DNA from: Sediminibacterium sp. | GTDB lineage: Bacteria > Bacteroidota > Bacteroidia > B-17B0 > Aurantibacillaceae | Direction: 5' to 3' | Length of the DNA: 64,000 nucleotides | Assembly: GCA_030054095.1 (NCBI GenBank) | Contig: JASGCO010000014.1 | Location: forward strand, 30,496-94,495 | Shown: positions 18,350 through 28,418 of the stretch, one piece after another | Layout: each line of letters starts with the position of its first letter | How positions within the stretch are numbered: the stretch's first letter is position 1 | Translations under genes and position numbers: made by a program | Notes under the pieces: generated by a model | Database searches by the model: none | What the model was told of the DNA's origin: nothing | What the model saw: only the letters and a program-made list of their open reading frames with translations

Positions 18350-19450
18350 TTACACATTAAATCGGAAGTGCATCACATCTCCATCCGCTACCAGGTATTC
18401 TTTTCCTTCGATACGTAATTTACCGGCATCGCGGCAGGCACTTTCACTTCCAAGGGTAATAAAATCGTTGTAAGCAATTACCTCTGCTTTAATAAATCCT
18501 TTTTCAAAATCGGTGTGAATCACGCCTGCGGCTTGTGGTGCCTTAAAGCCTTTGGTAATGGTCCATGCTCTTACCTCTTTAACCCCCGCCGTAAAATACG
18601 TTTGAAGGTTCAGGAGCTTATAGGCCGACTTAATCAGTTTGTTAACGCCGGGCTCATCCAGTCCCATTTCGGCCAAAAATAATTGTTTCTCTTCGTACGT
18701 TTCCAGAGCTGCAATTTCGCTTTCCATTTGCGCGGTAATAATCATCATCTCCGCGTTTTCGCCGGCAATGGCCGCTTTTACGGCTTCTACATGGTGATTG
18801 CCGGTTTTGGCAGAGGCCTCATCTACATTACACACATACAATACCGGTTTAATGGTTAATAAATGCAGATCGGCCACATAAGGCAATTCGTTTTCATCTA
18901 ATTGCGCCGCGCGGGCCGATTTACCGCTTTCCAACACATCTTTTACTTTAGATAGCACGGCATAAGTTTTTACGGCTTCTTTATCGTTGCCGGTTTTCGC
19001 CTGCTTCTCAAATTTTTTTATTTTAGTTTCCACACTATCCAGATCTTTCAGTTGCAATTCCGCATCAATAATCTCCTTATCTCTTACCGGATTTACATTT
19101 CCATCTACATGCACCACATTGGGGTCATCAAAACAACGTAATACATGAAGTATAGCATTACACTCCCGTATGTTGCCCAAAAATTTATTTCCCAGACCTT
19201 CGCCTTTGCTGGCGCCTTTTACTAACCCCGCGATGTCAACTATTTCTACTGTGGTAGGTAAAATGTTTTGCGGTTTTACAAGATCCGATAATTTATTTAA
19301 GCGTTCATCGGGTACGGTGATGGTTCCCACATTCGGGTCAATAGTACAAAACGGAAAGTTTGCCGCCTGCGCTTTTGCGTTACTTAAACAATTGAATAAG
19401 GTTGATTTTCCAACATTCGGGAGCCCTACTATTCCACATTTTAAAGCCAT
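18350..19450 (-). CDS. ychF: Redox-responsive ATPase YchF (Obg-related P-loop protein)
   Basis: 366 residues, standard length. P-loop GLPNVGKST (residues 9-17), DIAGLVKGASKGEGLGNKFL switch region, the altered base-specificity motif NVDE in place of NKxD (which explains the ATP preference of this family), a coiled-coil insertion (about 125-200), and a C-terminal TGS domain (FITKGFKAPQAAGVIHTDFEKGFIKAEVI). YchF binds ribosomes and is linked to oxidative-stress adaptation. The context is a run of minus-strand genes with an AIM24 protein downstream and an unrelated lipoprotein 16 bp upstream. Confidence 0.97.
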   Translation of the reverse strand: MALKCGIVGLPNVGKSTLFNCLSNAKAQAANFPFCTIDPNVGTITVPDERLNKLSDLVKPQNILPTTVEIVDIAGLVKGASKGEGLGNKFLGNIRECNAILHVLRCFDDPNVVHVDGNVNPVRDKEIIDAELQLKDLDSVETKIKKFEKQAKTGNDKEAVKTYAVLSKVKDVLESGKSARAAQLDENELPYVADLHLLTIKPVLYVCNVDEASAKTGNHHVEAVKAAIAGENAEMMIITAQMESEIAALETYEEKQLFLAEMGLDEPGVNKLIKSAYKLLNLQTYFTAGVKEVRAWTITKGFKAPQAAGVIHTDFEKGFIKAEVIAYNDFITLGSESACRDAGKLRIEGKEYLVADGDVMHFRFNV

Positions 19451-19466
19451 AAGAATTTATTTTTGT

Positions 19467-20252
19467 TTACCAGTTTTTAGTGATTTGCATGGTAGCTGTT
19501 GGCGACCCCGGTACCGGTAAGTTATCGCCAATGAGTACCTCTTTGTTTAATGTATTGGAAAACACGCTGCCGTAAGTAACCGGCACCAGCGCGAAGTAAC
19601 ATTTCTGCCAGGTGTTTACACTATTTGCCAGATAATTGGCCACGTTGTTCAGCTTTGCAATGTTTTTATTGGTAAAATTGGTATTTATACCGTTCACTAT
19701 TAGATAATCTACCGCCGCGTAATCGTTTACACCAACAGTAGAAGCGGTATGGGTTAATACAGCGATTTTAATGTTTTTGCCCGCAGGAATGCTTTTATTC
19801 AGAAAAAAATTGATGGTAATGGAATCTTTATTTACAAGATTAGGCGCACTCGTTAATGTTAGTTTGTAAGGCGAATTCCGGGCAATACTAACGTTAAGAC
19901 TCAGTGGGTTATTGGCTGTAAAAGTGATCGAATAAGGCGCTTGCTCGTATCCGGCTTTCACGGCTACCGGGTAGAGTTCTCCCGCGGCCACGCCGGTCAT
20001 AGTGGCAATGCCCATGGAATTAGTAGTAGCACCGTGTGGTGTACCAGAAAATGACACGTTAATATTACTGCGATCTGCCAGATTATCACCCACAGAATCG
20101 TAAGCAGCTACAAACCAGGTAACGGTATTGGTTTTAGTAGTGCCCGTTGGGCCGGAAACAGGAGCTGTTTCTTCGGGTTTAGTCTCCTTTTTACAGGCCA
20201 CACCCAAAAATACAATCACTGCCCAAAATACTATGTTAATTCGTTTGTACAT
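19467..20252 (-). CDS. Lipoprotein with carboxypeptidase-regulatory-like beta domain
   Basis: 261 residues from the ATG at 20252. A further ATG at 20279 is in frame, but the signal sequence MYKRINIVFWAVIVFLGVAC starts here, with lipobox GVAC (Cys20). A low-complexity Pro/Thr spacer (about 22-45) leads to a domain (about 48-110) of the carboxypeptidase-regulatory type: DRSNINVSFSGTPHGATTNSMGIATMTGVAAGELYPVAVKAGYE. The C-terminal half has no recognisable family. The protein is anchored in the envelope by lipid. It is divergent from the transketolase operon and upstream of ychF by 16 bp. Function unknown. Confidence 0.78.
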   Translation of the reverse strand: MYKRINIVFWAVIVFLGVACKKETKPEETAPVSGPTGTTKTNTVTWFVAAYDSVGDNLADRSNINVSFSGTPHGATTNSMGIATMTGVAAGELYPVAVKAGYEQAPYSITFTANNPLSLNVSIARNSPYKLTLTSAPNLVNKDSITINFFLNKSIPAGKNIKIAVLTHTASTVGVNDYAAVDYLIVNGINTNFTNKNIAKLNNVANYLANSVNTWQKCYFALVPVTYGSVFSNTLNKEVLIGDNLPVPGSPTATMQITKNW

Positions 20253-20396
20253 GCTCGTCTGCAAAGGCATTTCTGCCAAAACGCAAATATACCAATAGTT
20301 AGGGGTTTCTCAGGGGCAAAACAACACGTAAATAAGGGAGTTTTTAACATCGTTTTTTCTTTTTTAACAAGGGCGGCAATTGCCATTTCTTTATAG

Positions 20397-20404
20397 TAAT
20401 TTTG
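20397..20404 (+). promoter_or_regulatory. Candidate -7 element (TAATTTTG) for the transketolase operon
   Basis: TAATTTTG matches TAnnTTTG and lies 14 bp before the ATG at 20419, so the leader would be very short. The only nearby TTG (20380-20382) is 14 bp upstream, closer than usual. Moderate to low support. Confidence 0.35.
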
Positions 20405-20418
20405 GGCTTTTATTTATT

Positions 20419-21267
20419 ATGTCTTCACTTGCTCAACTTACCGATCTGTGTCAACAGGTTCGTCGCGATATTGTCAGAATGGTTCATGCGGTTAGCTCGG
20501 GGCATCCGGGCGGATCTCTGGGATGCGTAGAATACCTGGTTGCCTTGTATGGTGCTGTGCTAAAGCACAATCCCGGGCAATTTAACATGGACGGCAGTGG
20601 CGAAGATGTGTTTTTTCTGAGCAATGGACATATTAGTCCTGTGTTTTACAGTGTTTTGGCGCGTACCGGGTATTTTCCGGTTTCGGAACTTAACACCTTT
20701 CGCAAATTAAACTCCCGCTTACAGGGTCACCCCACTACCCACGAGGGTCTGCCCGGCGTGCGTGTGGCTTCGGGTTCACTCGGTCAGGGTATGAGCGTAG
20801 CCATTGGTGCCGCATTAGCTAAAAAATTAAATAACGACACCTCAGTTGTTTACTCGCTGCATGGCGATGGCGAATTACAGGAAGGCCAGATTTGGGAAGC
20901 CGCCATGTACGCTTCAGCTAATAAGGTGGACAATTACATTGCTACGGTAGATTATAATGGTCGCCAGATAGATGGTGATGTAGAGAACGTTTTATCCTTA
21001 GGTAACTTACGGGCCAAGTTTGAAGCCTTTGGCTGGACGGTGACCGAAATTGAGAAAGGCAACGATTTAGCGTCGGTGGTAGATGGTCTTAACCATGCCA
21101 AAACCCTTTTGGGAAAAGGGAAACCGGTAATGGTACTGATGCGCACCGAAATGGGGATGGGTGTAGATTACATGATGGGTACCCACAAGTGGCACGGATC
21201 GGCGCCAAATGATGAACAATTACAAAAAGCACTGGATCAGTTGCCTGTAACGTTGGGGGATTATTAA
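20419..21267 (+). CDS. Transketolase, N-terminal (thiamine diphosphate-binding) subunit
   Basis: 282 residues from ATG 20419; an open extension upstream to 20380 lacks family similarity. Together with the subunit at 22699 it moves two-carbon units between sugar phosphates in the non-oxidative pentose-phosphate pathway. Seen: the early VRMVHAVSSGHPGGSLGCVEYL, FFLSNGHISPVFYS, ASGSLGQGMSVAIGAALA, and the thiamine-pyrophosphate/Mg motif GDGELQEGQIWEAAMYAS followed by DYNGRQIDG. It ends where a full-length enzyme would continue, so this is a split enzyme. Unusually, a secreted VWA-domain gene lies between the two halves. Confidence 0.95.
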   Translation: MSSLAQLTDLCQQVRRDIVRMVHAVSSGHPGGSLGCVEYLVALYGAVLKHNPGQFNMDGSGEDVFFLSNGHISPVFYSVLARTGYFPVSELNTFRKLNSRLQGHPTTHEGLPGVRVASGSLGQGMSVAIGAALAKKLNNDTSVVYSLHGDGELQEGQIWEAAMYASANKVDNYIATVDYNGRQIDGDVENVLSLGNLRAKFEAFGWTVTEIEKGNDLASVVDGLNHAKTLLGKGKPVMVLMRTEMGMGVDYMMGTHKWHGSAPNDEQLQKALDQLPVTLGDY

Positions 21268-21294
21268 CGTTCTCCCTTTACTTCAATTACTTGT

Positions 21295-22695
21295 TTGAAA
21301 AAAATAAGATGTATACGCATTGCTTCTGATGCCATCATCAGGTGGTACATCTGTATTTTTGTTCTCTTTTCCGCAATTGGCACAAACGCCCAAACTACCA
21401 ACCGTATCCTGTTTATTTTTGACGACAGCTACAGCATGTACGCGCCATGGAACAGCAACATTAAAATTGAGGTGGCCAAAAAGGTAATGGGCGATTTTCT
21501 TGACAGCCTGAAAGGAATTCCTAACCTGGAACTGGCTTTACGCTGCTACGGCCATACCACTTTTTTTAAGCCCGATCGCAACTGCAAAGACAGCAAACTC
21601 GAAGTACCTTTTGCGCCGGCCAAAACCAATTACCTGAAAATAAAACAGCGCATTAACCGCCTCGAACCCCTTGGTACAACGCCCATTGCCTACTCTCTGG
21701 GCGAAAGTACCGCTGATTTTACCCCGTGCAGCCATTGCCGTAACATTGTCATTTTAATTACCGATGGCATTGAGGAATGCGAGGGCAACCCCTGTCAGGT
21801 GAGTATAGAGATGCAAAAAAAGGGCATTTTTTTACGCCCCTTTGTTATTGGTGTGGGTTTAGATGTAAAGTTTGCCGACGCTTTTGCCTGTATGGGCAAG
21901 TTTTATGACGTAAGCAATGAGGCTAATTTTAAAGATGTACTTAAGCTTGTCCTTACCGAAGCCTTGTCGCAAACCACTGTAGAGGTGGACTTACTGGATA
22001 TTGCCAAAAAACCCACAGAAACCGACGTGGATATGACCTTTTATGAGGCCGGAACCGGAAAAGTAAAATACAATTACCTTCACACCATCAACCATCGGGG
22101 CAAACCCGATACCCTGGTGCTGGATCCGGACTTAAGATACGATTTAACCGTACACACTATTCCCCCGCAGGAAAAAAAAGGCATCAGCATTGTAAAAGGG
22201 CAACACAATATTATCCCCGTAGATGCCCCGCAAGGCTTTTTAAAACTCGAACTCGACGGCCCCATCAGCAAATATTACCCCAGTACCATTGTGCGCAAGG
22301 CTGGTGAGATGAAAACCCTTGTGGTTCAGGAATTTGGGAAAACAGAAAAACTGATTGTTGGCAAATATGATCTGGAAGTATTAACCCTTCCCCGCATCTA
22401 CCTGAAAGATGTTGAAATTAAACAAAGTAGCACCAACACCATTAAAATTCCTACCAGTGGAAATGTGGTTTTTTCACGACTGGGAACCGGGTATGGAAGT
22501 ATTTATACCGATACCGGAAAAGAAGTGAATTGGGTTTGTAATTTAAACACAACTTTGCAAAGCGAAATCATATATTTGCAACCGGGAAAATACAAGGTGG
22601 TGTTCCGGTACGAAAGTGCCCGCGAAACCCTTAAAACCATAGAACGGAATTTTGAAGTAAAACAAAATACGGTGCAAACCATAAAATTATTTTAA
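21295..22695 (+). CDS. Exported von Willebrand factor A domain protein within the transketolase operon
   Basis: 466 residues starting at a TTG (21295). No ATG in frame gives a signal peptide, and MKKIRCIRIASDAIIRWYIC begins a hydrophobic export sequence that ends near residue 33 (NAQ). Residues 35-230 are a VWA domain with a complete metal-ion-dependent adhesion site: DDSYS (Asp43, Ser45, Ser47), Thr128 or Thr129 in LGTTPIAYSL, and Asp157 in ITDG. Cysteine pairs such as CSHC and CEGNPC suggest disulfides. The C-terminal half (235-466) is made of beta-rich repeats, e.g. LDLDGPISKYYPSTIV-like and KYDLEVLTLPRIYLKDVEIK. The gene lies 27 bp after the first transketolase half and 3 bp before the second. 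Its function and partner are unknown. Confidence 0.85.
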   Translation: MKKIRCIRIASDAIIRWYICIFVLFSAIGTNAQTTNRILFIFDDSYSMYAPWNSNIKIEVAKKVMGDFLDSLKGIPNLELALRCYGHTTFFKPDRNCKDSKLEVPFAPAKTNYLKIKQRINRLEPLGTTPIAYSLGESTADFTPCSHCRNIVILITDGIEECEGNPCQVSIEMQKKGIFLRPFVIGVGLDVKFADAFACMGKFYDVSNEANFKDVLKLVLTEALSQTTVEVDLLDIAKKPTETDVDMTFYEAGTGKVKYNYLHTINHRGKPDTLVLDPDLRYDLTVHTIPPQEKKGISIVKGQHNIIPVDAPQGFLKLELDGPISKYYPSTIVRKAGEMKTLVVQEFGKTEKLIVGKYDLEVLTLPRIYLKDVEIKQSSTNTIKIPTSGNVVFSRLGTGYGSIYTDTGKEVNWVCNLNTTLQSEIIYLQPGKYKVVFRYESARETLKTIERNFEVKQNTVQTIKLF

Positions 22696-22698
22696 CGC

Positions 22699-23652
22699 AT
22701 GAAGGAATATACCTATACTGAGAAAAAAGACACACGCTCCGGATTTGGCGCGGGTTTAAGCGAATTGGGCAAAACCAATCCAAACGTGGTGGCTCTGTGT
22801 GCCGATTTAACCGGTTCCTTAAAAATGGATGCTTTTCAAAAAGCGCATCCTGACCGTTTTTTTCAGGTAGGAATCGCGGAAGCCAACATGATGGGTATTG
22901 CCGCGGGTTTAACCATAGGTGGAAAAATTCCGTTTACCGGCACTTTTGCCAACTTTAGTACCGGACGCGTGTACGATCAGATCCGTCAGAGTATAGCCTA
23001 TTCCGATAAAAATGTAAAAATAGCTGCTTCGCACGCGGGCCTGACCTTAGGAGAAGACGGTGCTACCCACCAGATTCTGGAAGACATTGGCTTAATGAAA
23101 ATGCTGCCCAACATGGTGGTTATTAATCCTTGCGATTACAACCAAACCAAAGCAGCCACCATTGCCGTGGCAAAATACCACGGACCGGTATATCTGCGTT
23201 TTGGCCGTCCGAGTGTGCCTAATTTTACCCCTGCCGATCAGGAATTTGTAATTGGGAAAGCGGTACTATTGCAGGAAGGATCAGACGTTACCATTGTGGC
23301 TACCGGACACCTGGTTTGGAAAGCTCTGGAAGCGGCTAAATCCCTGCACGAAAAAGGTATTTCCGCTGAGGTAATTAATATTCACACCATTAAACCACTG
23401 GACGAAGAGGCCATCCTGAAATCGGTTGCTAAAACCCGTTGCGTGGTAAGTGCCGAAGAACATCAGCGACACGGCGGTTTGGGCGACAGTATTGCCCAGC
23501 TTTTAGCCCGCAAACATCCGGCACCACAGGAATATGTGGCCGTTAACGATAGCTTTGGTGAAAGCGGAACTCCTGACGAACTGATGAAAAAATACGGTTT
23601 GGATACAGTGAATATTATTGAGGCTACAGAAGCCGTTTTAAAGCGGAAATAA
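22699..23652 (+). CDS. Transketolase, C-terminal subunit
   Basis: 317 residues, covering the pyrimidine-binding and C-terminal domains. Motifs: [60 protein letters not shown] with the catalytic Glu of [26 protein letters not shown], and the C-terminal ITVV-like [19 protein letters not shown]. It completes the split enzyme with the subunit encoded at 20419. The ATG lies 3 bp behind the VWA gene stop, so translation is probably coupled to it. It is convergent with the next gene, with only 24 bp between stops and no obvious terminator. Confidence 0.95.
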   Translation: MKEYTYTEKKDTRSGFGAGLSELGKTNPNVVALCADLTGSLKMDAFQKAHPDRFFQVGIAEANMMGIAAGLTIGGKIPFTGTFANFSTGRVYDQIRQSIAYSDKNVKIAASHAGLTLGEDGATHQILEDIGLMKMLPNMVVINPCDYNQTKAATIAVAKYHGPVYLRFGRPSVPNFTPADQEFVIGKAVLLQEGSDVTIVATGHLVWKALEAAKSLHEKGISAEVINIHTIKPLDEEAILKSVAKTRCVVSAEEHQRHGGLGDSIAQLLARKHPAPQEYVAVNDSFGESGTPDELMKKYGLDTVNIIEATEAVLKRK

Positions 23653-23676
23653 GTTTTAACGGAGTATCATCAGAAT

Positions 23677-24522
23677 TTAATACAAGTATTTTTCCAAGTC
23701 TTTATCCTTTAATATAAAGGTTTTGTTCTCCTCATAGAATCTACCCAATTCACGGCTCAGGTTCATGGCCATCTTATTCAGGCGCTCTTGCCGGTATTGC
23801 TTATCCAATGGCACATTAACAACTTGCCCGTTCTTCTGAATGGCAACAATATAGTCCTTATCCAAACCTTCGCTCTTAAAAAAGGAATTATACAACACAA
23901 AATAAGGGAACGGGTTTTTTAACTGATGGCCATATTTGTTTTTAAGTACAATAAATGCCTGTTTTGTTGGAGTACCCGCTTCTCTTACTTTTGGCGCCTG
24001 TTCTTCGCTCACAAATCCAATAGAAGAATTATACACCACATCTTTATCCGCTAATAAATAATAGGCAACATCCAGTTTAATACTATCATTGGTAACCAGA
24101 TTTGAATCCAAAAATATCCCCTTCCGCACTCCTTTTAACAGTGAATCGGTACTGGTAGTATATATAAAATACAACTTGCAAAAACGGAAATGATTAGTGA
24201 ATGCCCGGTAATACAATTTATTCAGCGCAATGGTTTCATTTTCCTTTTTTACAGCCCCTTCTTCATTCCCCGCCTTTCTTAATTTTTCAATAGCCAGTTT
24301 ATTGGTCTGCAATCGTACAATGATGGCGCCATCCTTCAACTCCTTAATCTGCCACTTCGCCACATTTTTACGGCGTTTTTCAAATTTGCTGAAATCCCCA
24401 TTAGGTGATACAGGATCATCATCCGGCGGACGGGTAATGTTATCTGAATTCTTCTGAGCGCATAATACACCTGACAAAAGAAGACCTAATACTAAAACGA
24501 GTTTATTTAATTGTAGCGCCAT
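23677..24522 (-). CDS. Exported protein of unknown function
   Basis: 281 residues. A signal peptide covers 1-22 ([23 protein letters not shown], cut at CAQ). A low-complexity segment ([19 protein letters not shown]) follows. The rest is mixed alpha/beta, with [29 protein letters not shown] and [14 protein letters not shown] strands, and charged C-terminal helices. I do not recognise a family. The start codon lies inside the 3' end of metG (20-bp overlap), which suggests cotranscription and coupled translation after metG. No transmembrane anchor or sorting domain is visible, so it is probably periplasmic. Confidence 0.7.
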   Translation of the reverse strand: MALQLNKLVLVLGLLLSGVLCAQKNSDNITRPPDDDPVSPNGDFSKFEKRRKNVAKWQIKELKDGAIIVRLQTNKLAIEKLRKAGNEEGAVKKENETIALNKLYYRAFTNHFRFCKLYFIYTTSTDSLLKGVRKGIFLDSNLVTNDSIKLDVAYYLLADKDVVYNSSIGFVSEEQAPKVREAGTPTKQAFIVLKNKYGHQLKNPFPYFVLYNSFFKSEGLDKDYIVAIQKNGQVVNVPLDKQYRQERLNKMAMNLSRELGRFYEENKTFILKDKDLEKYLY

Positions 24523-26557
24523 TATTAATTACAGTTCCCTTAGTTGGTGCAATAAAACTTAATTCCCCTGCGGCATTTTCAGCCATTAAAATCATCCCCT
24601 GACTTTCAATTCCCTTTATTTTCCTCGGTGCCAGATTCACCAGAATACTTACCTGCTGGCCAATAATATCTTCCGGCTTATACCATGCAGCAATGCCACT
24701 CACCACCGTGCGTTTATCAATGCCCGTATCAATAAGCAGTTTCAGTAATTTATCCGTTTTAGGCACGCGTTCAGCTTCCAGAATGGTTCCCGAACGGATG
24801 TCCATTTTAGAAAACTCATCAAAAGAGGTTTCCGCCTTGGCGGGTTCCAATGCCGCGCTTGCTGTCGCTATTGCCTCTTTCGATTTTTGAAGTTTCTGGA
24901 TCTGGAGATCTATCGCCTCATCTAGTACCTGAGGAAATAAAATTCCACTTAACTCCATATCAATACGATGACCTGAATGCAGATTTGTATTCTGACGAGC
25001 GGAATTCCATTTTAAAGGCACAATGTTGAGAAGGGCAAATAATTTTGAAGAAGTAAAGGGGATAAATGGTTCTCCCAATATTGCCAGATTTGCAGAAATT
25101 TGCAAAGCAATATGCATAATGGTCTTAACTCGCTCTGGTTCGTTTGCCTGTATCTTCCATGGCTCGTTTTCTGCCAGATACTTGTTTCCTAAACGTGCCA
25201 GATTCATCCACTCCTGCAAGGCTTCCCTGAACTTAAATTGCTCCAGTGCACTTCCAATTTTATCCGGGAAAGCGTTCATTTGTTCCAACACCAATAAATC
25301 CTCTTTTGTAAACTGCACCGCTTCGGGCACAACCCCATCGTAATATTTACGGGTTAATACTATCGTCCGGTTGATAAAATTTCCGAAAATGGCCGCTAAT
25401 TCGCTATTATTTCGCGTTTGAAAATCTTTCCATGTAAAATCGTTATCTTTTGTTTCCGGGGCCGTAGCACACAACACATAGCGTAACACATCCTGCTGGT
25501 CTTTAAACTCTTCCAGATACTCGTGTAACCACACCGCCCAGTTACGGGAAGTAGAAATTTTATCGCCTTCTAAATTTAAAAACTCGTTTGCAGGCACATT
25601 ATCCGCCACCACAAACTCCTCATGTTCCATTAACATGGCCGGGAAAATAATACAATGGAAAACAATATTATCTTTTCCGATAAAATGCACCAAGCGGGTT
25701 TCCTTATCTTTCCAGTAAAGCTCCCACTTGTCGGGCAATAACTCTTTGGTGGCACTGATATAGCCGATGGGTGCGTCGAACCACACGTACAGTACTTTTC
25801 CTTCCGCATCGGGTAATGGCACCGGCACACCCCAATCCAGATCGCGGGTCATGGCGCGGGGCTGCAAGCCATCACCACTGTTTAACCAGCTTTTGCACTG
25901 GTTATATACATGGGTTTTCCAATCCTTATGTTGTTCAAGGTACGTTTCTATTTTTGGCTGCAACTTATCCAGTGGCAAAAACCAGTTTTTGGTTTGCTTC
26001 AACACCGGCGCGCTACCGCTCAACGCCGATTTTGGATTCTTTAAATCCGTTGGGTTCAATGAGGAACCGCACCGTTCACACTGATCGCCATACGCGTTCG
26101 GGTTGCCGCATTTCGGACACTCCCCGGTGATATACCGGTCGGCCAGAAACTGTTTGGCTTCTGTGTCGTAATACTGTTCGGTAACCTGTTCCGTAAATCC
26201 ACCTTTATCGTAAAGGGTTTTAAAAAAATCAGACGCTGTTTCGTGATGTACCTTGTTCGAGGTGCGCGAATAAATATCGAACGAAATACCAAACTCCGCA
26301 AACGCGTTTTTCATAATGTGGTGGTACTTGTCCACCACCTGTTGCGGCGTTGAATTTTCCTTTTTCGCTTTTATAGTAATGGGTACACCATGTTCATCAC
26401 TTCCGCACACAAACACTACATCCTGTCCCTTGCTGCGCAAATACCGCACATAAATATCCGATGGCAGGTAACATCCGGCCAGGTGGCCAATGTGCACAGG
26501 TCCATTCGCGTAAGGTAAAGCAGCGGTAACAAGGGTTCGTTTAAAAGCGGGCGTCAT
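24503..26557 (-). CDS. metG: Methionyl-tRNA synthetase
   Basis: 684 residues from the ATG at 26557; an in-frame extension to 26662 has no family similarity. It charges tRNA-Met in the cytoplasm. Class I signatures: HIGH at His22-Ile-Gly-His25 (VHIGHLAG) and the KMSKS-equivalent KISTSRN at Lys333, a usual form in this MetRS group. A zinc knuckle [18 protein letters not shown] is intact. The C-terminus (about 575-684) is a tRNA-binding OB-fold, [29 protein letters not shown]..., as found in dimeric bacterial MetRS. The 3' end overlaps the next minus-strand gene by 20 bp. The gene is divergent from ldcA. Confidence 0.97.
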   Translation of the reverse strand: MTPAFKRTLVTAALPYANGPVHIGHLAGCYLPSDIYVRYLRSKGQDVVFVCGSDEHGVPITIKAKKENSTPQQVVDKYHHIMKNAFAEFGISFDIYSRTSNKVHHETASDFFKTLYDKGGFTEQVTEQYYDTEAKQFLADRYITGECPKCGNPNAYGDQCERCGSSLNPTDLKNPKSALSGSAPVLKQTKNWFLPLDKLQPKIETYLEQHKDWKTHVYNQCKSWLNSGDGLQPRAMTRDLDWGVPVPLPDAEGKVLYVWFDAPIGYISATKELLPDKWELYWKDKETRLVHFIGKDNIVFHCIIFPAMLMEHEEFVVADNVPANEFLNLEGDKISTSRNWAVWLHEYLEEFKDQQDVLRYVLCATAPETKDNDFTWKDFQTRNNSELAAIFGNFINRTIVLTRKYYDGVVPEAVQFTKEDLLVLEQMNAFPDKIGSALEQFKFREALQEWMNLARLGNKYLAENEPWKIQANEPERVKTIMHIALQISANLAILGEPFIPFTSSKLFALLNIVPLKWNSARQNTNLHSGHRIDMELSGILFPQVLDEAIDLQIQKLQKSKEAIATASAALEPAKAETSFDEFSKMDIRSGTILEAERVPKTDKLLKLLIDTGIDKRTVVSGIAAWYKPEDIIGQQVSILVNLAPRKIKGIESQGMILMAENAAGELSFIAPTKGTVINNGATIK

Positions 26558-26680
26558 ACAATCTAATCCTAAAATACAGTATTTTTGAGCAAAGATAGCA
26601 TAATAGGGCCATTCTGCCTGATGCCCTTGTATAAAGAGAGAAAAATTAATGAATTTTAGCAAATTAGTTTAAACGTGGTT

Positions 26681-27592
26681 ATGAAGCCTTTTCGTTGTCC
26701 CGGTTACCTGAAAGCAGGCGACACCATTGCGGTGATTGCCACTGCCCGTAAAATAGCGCCCGAAGAACTGGAACCCGCGCTGCACCTCCTGCGCCAATGG
26801 GACCTGGTACCCGTTACCGGGCCACACATTTATGAAGCCTACCACCAGTTTGCCGGTACCGATGCCCAACGCCTGAGCGATTTACAATGGGCCCTCGATC
26901 ACCCAATTGCTAAAGCCATACTGATTGTAAGAGGTGGATACGGCAGCGTTCGCCTGATAGATAGCGCCACGTTTGATGGCTTTATCACGCAGCCCAAATG
27001 GTTAATTGGCTACAGCGATGTAACAGTTTTGCACGCGCATCTGCAAAACAAAAGCATTCAGAGTTTGCACGCTACCATGCCCATTAATTTCGGAAAAAAT
27101 GAAGCCGCTACGCTAAGTTTAAAGACCGCCTTATTCGGGCAATTACCCAGCTACACTGTCCCCGCGCATCCGCTGAACCGCTTTGGAACCGCTACTGCTC
27201 CTGTTATTGGCGGAAACCTTTCTATTTTATATGCCATTAGCGGTAGCGCTTCTGATATGAGCTACGACAACTGCATCCTGTTCATAGAAGATCTGGACGA
27301 ATACCTTTACCACATTGACCGGATGATGCAACAGCTTAAACGCAGCGGTAAACTGGCAAACCTGAAAGGACTTATTGTTGGCGGCATGAGCGATATGAAA
27401 GACAATGCCGTTCCCTTTGGCAAAACCGCCGAAGAAATTATCGCTGAAACCGTCGCCGCCTACCATTACCCGGTTTGCTTTGGCTTTCCGGCCGGACACA
27501 TTAACGATAACCGTGCCGTGTTTTTAGGCAAAACCCTTACCCTGAATGGCACAGCGCATGGAACCGAAATTCACTATACCGAATCCCAATAA
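26681..27592 (+). CDS. ldcA: L,D-carboxypeptidase (peptidase S66 family)
   Basis: 303 residues from ATG 26681; a GTG two codons earlier is also open. S66 enzymes remove the terminal D-Ala from L,D-linked muropeptides during cell-wall recycling. The catalytic triad can be placed: nucleophile Ser112 in GYSD, Glu203 in FIEDLDE and His273 in AGHIND. The spacing matches the characterised Pseudomonas enzyme. RGGYGSVRLID and VIGGNLSILYAISGS are family motifs. The absence of a signal peptide fits a cytoplasmic recycling enzyme. The next gene, a hydrolase, begins 10 bp after the stop. Confidence 0.93.
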   Translation: MKPFRCPGYLKAGDTIAVIATARKIAPEELEPALHLLRQWDLVPVTGPHIYEAYHQFAGTDAQRLSDLQWALDHPIAKAILIVRGGYGSVRLIDSATFDGFITQPKWLIGYSDVTVLHAHLQNKSIQSLHATMPINFGKNEAATLSLKTALFGQLPSYTVPAHPLNRFGTATAPVIGGNLSILYAISGSASDMSYDNCILFIEDLDEYLYHIDRMMQQLKRSGKLANLKGLIVGGMSDMKDNAVPFGKTAEEIIAETVAAYHYPVCFGFPAGHINDNRAVFLGKTLTLNGTAHGTEIHYTESQ

Positions 27593-27602
27593 CGTCATTG
27601 AT

Positions 27603-28418
27603 ATGTATGTAAAAACAACAGATGGTTTAAACCTTTATTACGAAGTGCAGGGCAATCCTAAGAGCCCGGAAACACTGGTGTTTCTGAATGGTTTAACCCA
27701 AAGCACCATGAGTTGGTTTTTTATGCTCCCCGCATTTAAAGAAAACTACCGTATCCTTTTGCTCGATTTTATTTTTCAGGGACAAAGCGATAAAACCGGT
27801 CCGCACCGGAACTTTGATACCCACGCCGCCGATGTGGTAAGCGTGTTAGACCAGGAAAACTGTGCAAAAGCGCACATCGTGGGCCTGTCGTATGGTAGTC
27901 TGGTCGCCCAGCATCTATGCGTTAATAACCCTCAACGTGTTAAAACCCTTTGCCTGTTAAGTACGTTCGCGCATAAAACCCCTTATTACGAAGCCATTGA
28001 ACTAAGCTGGTGGCGGGCGCTGGAACTGGGGGGCTATAGTTTGTTGTTAGACATTATGCTGCCCTCCGTATTAAGTGAAAACTATTTTAAAAATCCGGTT
28101 ATTCCCATAGAGGTAATGAAAAACGCCCGCAAAGAAATAAATGATAACAGCGAGGCTATTTTTAAACTGATGCGGGCCACCAAAGAGCGCGATGATTACC
28201 GGCCCAAATTGAAACAAATTAAAACCCCATGCCTTATTCTGCATGGCGAAAGGGATCTATTGTTACCGGTGCATCTGGCGCAGTCGGTTCACGAACACAT
28301 TTCAGGGTCTATTTTTAAAGTATTGCCGGGCGCCGGACACACACTCAACCTGGAACATGTGGAGGAGGTGTACGCGCTCATTCATTCTTTTCTTTTACAA
28401 TATACCACCAACCATTAG
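27603..28418 (+). CDS. Alpha/beta hydrolase, unknown substrate
   Basis: 271 residues from the ATG at 27603. An upstream ATG at 27546 would overlap ldcA and add residues unrelated to the fold. Seen: MYVKTTDGLNLYYEVQGN start, oxyanion-region strand TLVFLNGLTQSTMSWFFM, nucleophile elbow GLSYGS (Ser96), a cap region, then the acid HGERDLL and the His in GAGHTLNLEH. The catalytic triad is complete. Possible reactions include ester or C-C bond cleavage; the sequence does not say which. It is probably in one transcript with ldcA. No signal peptide. Confidence 0.88.
   Translation: MYVKTTDGLNLYYEVQGNPKSPETLVFLNGLTQSTMSWFFMLPAFKENYRILLLDFIFQGQSDKTGPHRNFDTHAADVVSVLDQENCAKAHIVGLSYGSLVAQHLCVNNPQRVKTLCLLSTFAHKTPYYEAIELSWWRALELGGYSLLLDIMLPSVLSENYFKNPVIPIEVMKNARKEINDNSEAIFKLMRATKERDDYRPKLKQIKTPCLILHGERDLLLPVHLAQSVHEHISGSIFKVLPGAGHTLNLEHVEEVYALIHSFLLQYTTNH

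Noticed and set aside
25555..25561. KISTS instead of KMSKS in methionyl-tRNA synthetase
   Set aside because: This form is normal for the MetRS subgroup and does not indicate a defective enzyme.
25771..26130. 119-codon plus-strand frame inside metG
   Set aside because: Antisense to the zinc-binding and catalytic regions of methionyl-tRNA synthetase; low-complexity basic protein without a recognisable family.
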